In this document: one piece after another, positions 58,777 through 64,000 of the stretch
How the letters are laid out: the number at the start of each line of letters is the position of its first letter
Position numbering within the stretch: position 1 is the stretch's first letter
Origin: Rhodospirillales bacterium
GTDB taxonomy: Bacteria; Pseudomonadota; Alphaproteobacteria; Acetobacterales; Acetobacteraceae
Direction: 5' to 3'
NCBI GenBank assembly: GCA_947447625.1
Contig: CANFKS010000006.1
Location: 1-64,000 of the forward strand
Length of the DNA: 64,000 nt
Notes under the pieces: model-generated
Told to the model about the DNA's origin: nothing
Seen by the model: only the letters and a program-made list of their open reading frames with translations
Databases searched by the model: none
Translations under genes and position numbers: made by a program

Positions 58777-59841
58777 ATGTCCATAGATCGCCGCCTGACC
58801 GCCCAGCACGACCCGATCGCCCGACGCCGCGTGGCGTTATGGCTGTTCGTGACGTGCGGGATGATCCTGGTCATGATCGGCCTTGGGGGCGCGACCAGGT
58901 TGACCGGGTCGGGGCTGTCGATCATGGAGTGGGCGCCCATCATGGGCACGCTGCCGCCATTGTCCGAGACGGAATGGCAGCGGCTCTATGCGCTGTATCA
59001 GAAAATCGCGCAGTACGAGTTGATCAACAAGGGCTTTGGGATCGAGGGGTTCAAGGCGATTTTCTGGCTCGAATGGGCGCATCGCCTGTGGGGGCGGCTG
59101 ATCGGGCTGGTCTTTATCGGGCCGCTGCTGTGGTTCGCCTGGACGGGCGCGGTTGGACGGCGGCTGCTGCCGCGGCTCGGCCTGCTGTTTGTGCTGGGCG
59201 GCATGCAGGGAGCGGTCGGCTGGTTCATGGTCGCATCGGGGTTTTTCCCGGACAGCACGGCCGTCTCGCCGTATCGGCTGGTGGTCCATCTGACGTTTGC
59301 GTTGGTGCTTTATGCGGCGCTGCTCTGGATCGGGCTGGGCGAATGGCGGGGTGATGCGCCGCGCGATGCGGCTGCGCCGCGCGGGCTGCGCTGGCTGGCG
59401 CGCGGCCTTGCGGGGCTCACCGCGGTTACGATGCTGGCAGGGGGGTTCGTCGCCGGACTCAAGGCCGGCTTTACATACAACACATTCCCGCTGATGGATG
59501 GGCGGCTGGTGCCGGCGGGATATGCCGACCTGTCGCCGTGGCTGCGCAACCTGACCGAAAATGTTGCCGCCGTGCAATTCGATCATCGGTTGCTCGCAAG
59601 CCTCGTGTTGCTTGCCACGCTCGGCGCGGCCCTGCGCTATGTGCGGCACGTGTCCGGGCTTGCGGCTCGGGCGTTGCTGGTTTTGAGTGTCTCGGTGATC
59701 GCCCAATACGTGCTGGGCGTGATGACGCTGCTGTGGGTCGTGCCGGTTTCACTCGGCACCGCCCATCAGGTGCTGGCGGTGCTGGTGCTGACCGCAGCCC
59801 TTGTTCTGTTGCACGCCACGCGTGCCCCCTCTTCGCGCTAG
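58777..59841 (+). CDS. ctaA: heme A synthase, CtaA/COX15 family
   Basis: LGGATRLTGSGLSIMEWAPIMGTLPPLSETEWQRLYALYQKIAQYELINKGFGIEGFKAIFWLEWAHRLWGRLIG. Confidence 0.95.
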   Translation: MSIDRRLTAQHDPIARRRVALWLFVTCGMILVMIGLGGATRLTGSGLSIMEWAPIMGTLPPLSETEWQRLYALYQKIAQYELINKGFGIEGFKAIFWLEWAHRLWGRLIGLVFIGPLLWFAWTGAVGRRLLPRLGLLFVLGGMQGAVGWFMVASGFFPDSTAVSPYRLVVHLTFALVLYAALLWIGLGEWRGDAPRDAAAPRGLRWLARGLAGLTAVTMLAGGFVAGLKAGFTYNTFPLMDGRLVPAGYADLSPWLRNLTENVAAVQFDHRLLASLVLLATLGAALRYVRHVSGLAARALLVLSVSVIAQYVLGVMTLLWVVPVSLGTAHQVLAVLVLTAALVLLHATRAPSSR

Positions 59842-59944
59842 AGCGGGATGCCTTCTGACCGGCGAAGGCATCCCGCTCTAACTCTTTGTTTGATCGCCTG
59901 ATTCGGATTATTTGGCGATCCTGCCCACCGTCATCAGGCTCTAG
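59839..59944 (-). repeat. copy E (full-length, inverted) of dispersed two-hairpin repeat
   Basis: Reverse complement: CTAGAGCCTGATGACGGTGGGCAGGATCGCCAAATAATCCGAATCAGGCGATCAAACAAAGAGTTAGAGCGGGATGCCTTCGCCGGTCAGAAGGCATCCCGCTCTA. Confidence 0.92.
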
Positions 59945-59952
59945 GAAACCCC

Positions 59953-61413
59953 ATGTCCGCTTCCCTCGCCGGCCAGACCCCGCTTGCCACGACCGATGCG
60001 CTGTTTTTCGATCGTCCCGACGCGGCGCTTGACCGCGATGCGGCGGCACGGCTGCTGGGTCGGGCCCTGGCCAATGCCGATGATGGCGAGTTGTTCCTGG
60101 AATACCGGGAGAGCGAGTCCATCAGCCTCGATGACGGACGGATCCGCAGCGCCGAGTTCGATACCTCGCTTGGCTTCGGATTGCGTGCCGTGGCGGGCGA
60201 GGCGACGGGCTTTGCCCATGCCGGGGAAATCAGCGAGGACGCGCTGAAGCGGGCGGCGGCGACGGTGGCGGCGGTGGCTTCCGGACACCAGGGCGTGGCG
60301 GCCGAACCGCCGCGGGCGAGCAATTCGCGGCTCTATAGCGCGGTGAGCCCGTTTGCGGGGACCGATTTCGGCAAGCGGACCGGCCTGCTGGCGGAGATCG
60401 ACCACTACGCGCGCGGCAAGGACGCCGGGGTGCGCCAGGTGATGGCATCGATCACCGGGGAATGGCAGGCCGTGCAGATCCTGCGCGCCGATGGTGGGCG
60501 GGTGGCGGATCTGCGGCCGTTGGTGCGGCTCAACGTGTCGGTCGTGATGGAGAAGGACGGGCGGCGTGAAACCGGCAGCTATGGCACGGGCGGTCGGTTC
60601 GACTATGGGCGGATCATGGAGGAGGGCATCTGGCGCGCTGCCGTCGACGAGGCGATCCGTCAGGCGCTGGTCAATCTCGACAGCCGGCCGGCGCCGGCGG
60701 GGGAAATGCCGGTGGTGCTGGGCTCGGGCTGGCCCGGCATTCTGCTGCACGAGGCGATCGGGCATGGGCTGGAGGGCGACTTCAATCGCAAGAAGACCTC
60801 GGCGTTCTCGGGCCTGATGAACCAGCGGATTGCATCCCCCGGGGTTACGGTGGTGGATGACGGCACTTTGGTGGACCGTCGCGGCAGCATCACGGTAGAC
60901 GACGAAGGGACTCCATCGGGTCGGACCGTGCTGATCGAGGACGGGTATCTTCGTGGATATTTGCAGGACCGGTTGAATGCCCGCCTGATGGGGGTACAGC
61001 CGACCGGAAACGGGCGCCGGCAGTCCTACGCGCATGCGCCGATGCCGCGGATGACCAACACCATCATGCTGGGCGGCCAGCACACCCGCGAGGAGATGAT
61101 CCGCTCGGTGAAGCGCGGCTTGTTCGCGGTGAATTTCGGTGGCGGGCAGGTCGACATCACGTCGGGCAAGTTCGTTTTCTCGGCGAGTGAAGCCTATATG
61201 ATCGAGGACGGACAGATTACGTACCCGGTAAAAGGCGCGACCTTGATCGGCAATGGTCCGGATGCGCTGACCAAGGTGGAGATGATCGGCGATGACCCGG
61301 CGCTTGACCCCGGGATCGGCACGTGCGGCAAGAATGGCCAAGGCGTGCCGGTGGGTGTGGGACAACCGACGTTGAAGGTGTCAGGGTTGACGGTCGGCGG
61401 GACAAGAGCGTGA
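59953..61413 (+). CDS. tldD: metalloprotease TldD
   Basis: 486 aa; DDGRIRSAEFDTSLGFGLRAVAGEATGFAHAGEIS..LLHEAIGHGLEGDFNRKKTSAFSG (HExxxH) ..VDITSGKFVFSASEAYMIEDGQIT. Confidence 0.96.
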   Translation: MSASLAGQTPLATTDALFFDRPDAALDRDAAARLLGRALANADDGELFLEYRESESISLDDGRIRSAEFDTSLGFGLRAVAGEATGFAHAGEISEDALKRAAATVAAVASGHQGVAAEPPRASNSRLYSAVSPFAGTDFGKRTGLLAEIDHYARGKDAGVRQVMASITGEWQAVQILRADGGRVADLRPLVRLNVSVVMEKDGRRETGSYGTGGRFDYGRIMEEGIWRAAVDEAIRQALVNLDSRPAPAGEMPVVLGSGWPGILLHEAIGHGLEGDFNRKKTSAFSGLMNQRIASPGVTVVDDGTLVDRRGSITVDDEGTPSGRTVLIEDGYLRGYLQDRLNARLMGVQPTGNGRRQSYAHAPMPRMTNTIMLGGQHTREEMIRSVKRGLFAVNFGGGQVDITSGKFVFSASEAYMIEDGQITYPVKGATLIGNGPDALTKVEMIGDDPALDPGIGTCGKNGQGVPVGVGQPTLKVSGLTVGGTRA

Positions 61414-61631
61414 ATTTTCGCTGATTGATTAACATTTTATTGAGACCTGATGTGACACATCCGGTGGCCTCCGATGAAGGAACATTGTGGTTGCGCATGA
61501 TTTCCGATTGACGGATGCACTTGTTTTGCTCGAAAAATCGCGCCGCAGAGCCGCGAAGCGGGCTGCGGGGGGGAGAGAAGGCAGATTAACGCGCGGCAGG
61601 CGAAAATTTAGTCCGTTAATAAGTCGTTTTC

Positions 61632-61671
61632 TTAGCGTTTTAACGACGTTTTAACGCCGTTAAAACGCTAA
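61632..61671. promoter_or_regulatory. triple 10-bp motif (CGTTTTAACG/CGTTTTAACG/CGTTAAAACG) in a perfect 14-bp-arm inverted repeat; candidate operator
   Basis: Motif starts at 61636, 61647, 61658 (11-bp phasing); arms TTAGCGTTTTAACG (61632-61645) and CGTTAAAACGCTAA (61658-61671). Confidence 0.65.
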
Positions 61672-61756
61672 TGTGCGAACAGGGGTGTTTACTCCTTCCA
61701 ACGCAACCAAGTTGGGCTGCTCAACCCCATAGCCCACCATCGGAAGGACCTTCATC

Positions 61757-62248
61757 ATGACCAATTCCAACATTGCCACCGCCGATGCCGGCACGGTTCG
61801 TCTCGGCGCGATCGCGCGCACGCTGCCCGTCGCCGATGCCGGCACGGTTCGTCTCGGCGCGATCGCGCGCACGCTGCCCGTCGCCGATGCCGGCGCGGTG
61901 CGTCTCGGCGCTATCGCGCGCACGCTGCCCGTCGCCGATGCCGGCGCGGTGCGTCTCGGCGCGATCGCGCGCACGCTGCCCGTCGCCGATGCCGGCGCGG
62001 TGCGTCTCGGCGCTATCGCGCGCACGCTGCCCGTCGCCGATGCCGGCACGGTGCGTCTCGGCGCGATCGCGCGCACGCTGCCCGTCGCCGATGCCGGCAC
62101 GGTGCGTCTCGGCGCTATCGCGCGCACGCTGCCCGTCGCCGATGCCGGCACGGTGCGTCTCGGCGCGATCGCGCGCACGCTGCCCACCGCCGATGCCGGC
62201 ACGGTGCGTCTCGGCGCCATCGCCCGCACGCTGCCCGTCGCGACCTGA
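61757..62248 (+). CDS. tandem-repeat peptide/protein: 8-aa leader MTNSNIAT + nine 17-aa repeats (ADAG[T/A]VRLGAIARTLP[V/T]) + AT
   Basis: SD-like GGAAGGA 10 nt upstream of ATG; differences between units are mostly synonymous in this frame (gtt/gtg, gcg/gct/gcc). Confidence 0.75.
   Translation: MTNSNIATADAGTVRLGAIARTLPVADAGTVRLGAIARTLPVADAGAVRLGAIARTLPVADAGAVRLGAIARTLPVADAGAVRLGAIARTLPVADAGTVRLGAIARTLPVADAGTVRLGAIARTLPVADAGTVRLGAIARTLPTADAGTVRLGAIARTLPVAT
61781..62239. repeat. 51-bp tandem direct repeat, 9 units
   Basis: Units start 61781, 61832, 61883, 61934, 61985, 62036, 62087, 62138, 62189; no length variation. Confidence 0.97.
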
Positions 62249-62298
62249 GGCCAGGGCGGTCGCGCGCCGTATGGTTCAGCCGCGTCAGACCTCATGAG

Positions 62299-62320
62299 AA
62301 ACCGGGCCTGCGCCCGGTTT
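62299..62320 (+). terminator. putative rho-independent terminator after repeat-peptide gene
   Basis: AAACCGGGC-ctgc-GCCCGGTTT followed by ccttgtg; perfect 9-bp stem. Confidence 0.65.
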
Positions 62321-62369
62321 CCTTGTGTTCAGCCGGCGCGCCCGGCCTCATCCCGCAGCGAGACCCCGC

Positions 62370-63146
62370 ATGACCGAAAAGCCCATCCCAGCCAAAGCCG
62401 ATCCCCGCGTCCGCTTCTACCGCATGATCCCCGACATCCGCCTGCCGCAGCGTGCCGACCGCTCGGCCGCGGGCAGCCTGCCGACCCGGGCCTTCCGCTA
62501 TTGCGACCCCGTCACCACCGCCTCGGCCTTCGGCTATTACGTCTTCACGCCCCTGAACTTCACCCTGATCTGGGACGGGCACGACATCCAATGGACCTAT
62601 GAGGGCAACGAGCACGGCTGGATGCCCCTGAAAACAGCGCAATACCCTTATTTTCCTGCCCATTTCAACGAGCGGGCGCCCGAGGAGATCCAAGGGTTTT
62701 CGCCGCCTATGCTGGCGTCCTTGCAGGAGCCCGGCCTGGTGAATATCTGGTCCGGCCTGATTGCGCGCACCATTCCAGGCTGGAGCTTGCTGGTGCGCCC
62801 CCCGGTGAACTTTGCTCGCCGCGGGGGATATGAATTGTTCGAGGGGATCATCGAGACCGACCGCTGGTTCGGGCCGCTGCTGACAAATATCAGACTGACG
62901 AAGACCGACACACCGATCGAATTCAACAACGAGCTTCCCCTTTTCCAGGTGCAGCCGATTCCGCGCGAAGCCCTGGAGGAGCCGGCACAAAACAACTTCG
63001 CCATCACCCGCGACATTGAGGGTCTGCAACCGGAGGATTGGGACGACTTCTACAACACCGTCGTGCGCCCCAATGTCACCGAGAACCGCCCCCGCGGCGA
63101 ATACGCCGCCGCCGCTCGCCGGCGCCGCAAGGCTGACGAGGCCTAG
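62370..63146 (+). CDS. DUF6065-like conserved hypothetical protein
   Basis: Start MTEKPIPAKADPRVRFYRMIPDIRLPQRADRSAAGSLPTRAFRYCDPVTTASAFGYYVFTPLNFTLIWDG..WSLLVRPPVNFARRGGYELFEGIIETDRWFGPLLTNIRLT; family assignment from memory. Confidence 0.7.
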   Translation: MTEKPIPAKADPRVRFYRMIPDIRLPQRADRSAAGSLPTRAFRYCDPVTTASAFGYYVFTPLNFTLIWDGHDIQWTYEGNEHGWMPLKTAQYPYFPAHFNERAPEEIQGFSPPMLASLQEPGLVNIWSGLIARTIPGWSLLVRPPVNFARRGGYELFEGIIETDRWFGPLLTNIRLTKTDTPIEFNNELPLFQVQPIPREALEEPAQNNFAITRDIEGLQPEDWDDFYNTVVRPNVTENRPRGEYAAAARRRRKADEA

Positions 63147-63164
63147 AGCCTGATGATTTTTGGC
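63144..63164 (+). repeat. copy F (truncated 5' end only) of dispersed two-hairpin repeat
   Basis: TAGAGCCTGATGATTTTTGGC. Confidence 0.7.
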
Positions 63165-63208
63165 CCGTGCGTTGCGCCGAATATGGTCATGGTGATCCAA
63201 CCCAGACG

Positions 63209-64000
63209 CTACCGCCAAGAGATCTCGGGCAACACCGCAACGGGCAGTCGCGCGGCGGACACCGTGCGATCCTTGAGCGCGAACGGCACCGTCAGCTTGC
63301 CATCCGGCGTACGCGGCACCAGGCGCAACAAGGCCTTGGCGGTGCGTGCCGTTATGGCCGGAATGATGCCGGCCCCAACCGCAGCATCGATCGTCTCCGG
63401 CAGGCCGCCGGCGGCGATCATGCCGTTGCCTTCCACCTGCAAGCGGCTGTCAAGGCCGAAGACGCCACCAAGTTCTCCATCAAGCTCGCCCCAACGCAGC
63501 GTCAGGCGATGGATCGACACCTGCCCCCCAGCAGCGCGCCAGGCCTGCGGTGTGGCCCGCGCGGCCGCGAGTCCGGTGATGCCGGCCTCAAGCGTGATCC
63601 GCTCGACCCGCGTGGGCAGCGCGCTCGCCGGCACCGCGTCGCTGAGATCGACACCGGCGATGGTGCCGCGCACCACGGCTGCACTGAATGGGGGCCCGTT
63701 GCCGGGGTCATCCTCCGCCGTCAGATCGACGGCATCGAACCTCACCAGCCCGGCCGTGGTGCGGGCCTCCAGTTCGCGCGCCCAAACGCGTGCGGCATAC
63801 GGTCCGAACAGGCCGAATTCGCCAACCACGGGCGGCCCGTCGATCAGCATCGGCGTGCCGCCGGGCAGGCTCAACACGTGGGGTCCGCTGAGCCGTGCAG
63901 TGATCAGGGTGGGATGCCCGCTCTCGAACGCAACCTCGAAGCCGGCCGACTGCCAGAGGCGCCCCCCCTCCACCAGCCGCAGATCCGGCACGGAGAGCCG
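63209..64000 (-). CDS. DUF2125-like protein, N-terminus beyond window
   Basis: Open frame continues to the window end; ..MLIDGPPVVGEFGLFGPYAARVWARELEARTTAGLVRFDAVDLTAEDD..IHRLTLRWGELDGELGGVFGLDSRLQVEGNGMIAAGGLPETIDAAV. Confidence 0.6.
   Translation of the reverse strand, partial: RLSVPDLRLVEGGRLWQSAGFEVAFESGHPTLITARLSGPHVLSLPGGTPMLIDGPPVVGEFGLFGPYAARVWARELEARTTAGLVRFDAVDLTAEDDPGNGPPFSAAVVRGTIAGVDLSDAVPASALPTRVERITLEAGITGLAAARATPQAWRAAGGQVSIHRLTLRWGELDGELGGVFGLDSRLQVEGNGMIAAGGLPETIDAAVGAGIIPAITARTAKALLRLVPRTPDGKLTVPFALKDRTVSAARLPVAVLPEISWR

Noticed and set aside
61781-62239. CRISPR array
   Set aside because: Direct repeats are contiguous 51-bp units with no unique spacers and no cas genes nearby.
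61660-62297. Alternative frames across the 51-bp array (minus 211 aa; plus 174 aa)
   Set aside because: Open only because 51 is divisible by 3 and the unit lacks stops; the 61757 frame has the SD and mostly synonymous variation. Not formally excluded.

Overview
GC-rich alphaproteobacterial chromosomal segment. Gene order and protein style suggest Acetobacteraceae/Rhodospirillales (inference). Nearly every base is protein-coding; I saw no rRNA, tRNA or CRISPR array by eye. Main blocks: (1) partial RND efflux permease, enolase-superfamily enzyme, PhnZ-like HD protein. (2) A large flagellar locus: flhG-flhF-flhA-flbD-fliN-fliH/flbE-fliG-fliF and flgD-fliK on the minus strand, then flgE-flgK-flgL-flagellin-flbT-flaF on the plus strand, followed by a putative flagellin-modification set (TPR-methyltransferase, SPINDLY/OGT-like TPR glycosyltransferase, GT2). 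(3) apt, a ugpBAEC-like ABC importer coupled to an acyl-CoA dehydrogenase-like gene, and assorted catabolic genes. (4) A Pat-like ATP-grasp/GNAT fusion, truA-fmt-def, hsp20. (5) A RuBisCO-like protein/cupin/HAD cluster. (6) asd, sdhCDAB, tyrosine phosphatase, NicO-type transporter, tandem thioesterases, heme A synthase, tldD. (7) An unusual gene made almost entirely of nine exact-length 17-aa (51-bp) tandem repeats, preceded by a triple 11-bp-phased palindromic motif and followed by a DUF6065-like gene. The most noteworthy items are this repeat-peptide locus; a ~103-bp two-hairpin dispersed repeat family whose ends repeatedly supply the TAG stop codon of the neighbouring gene; and the RLP-cupin-HAD cluster bracketed by inverted copies of a second repeat. 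All calls come from reading the sequence and translations; no database search was run.
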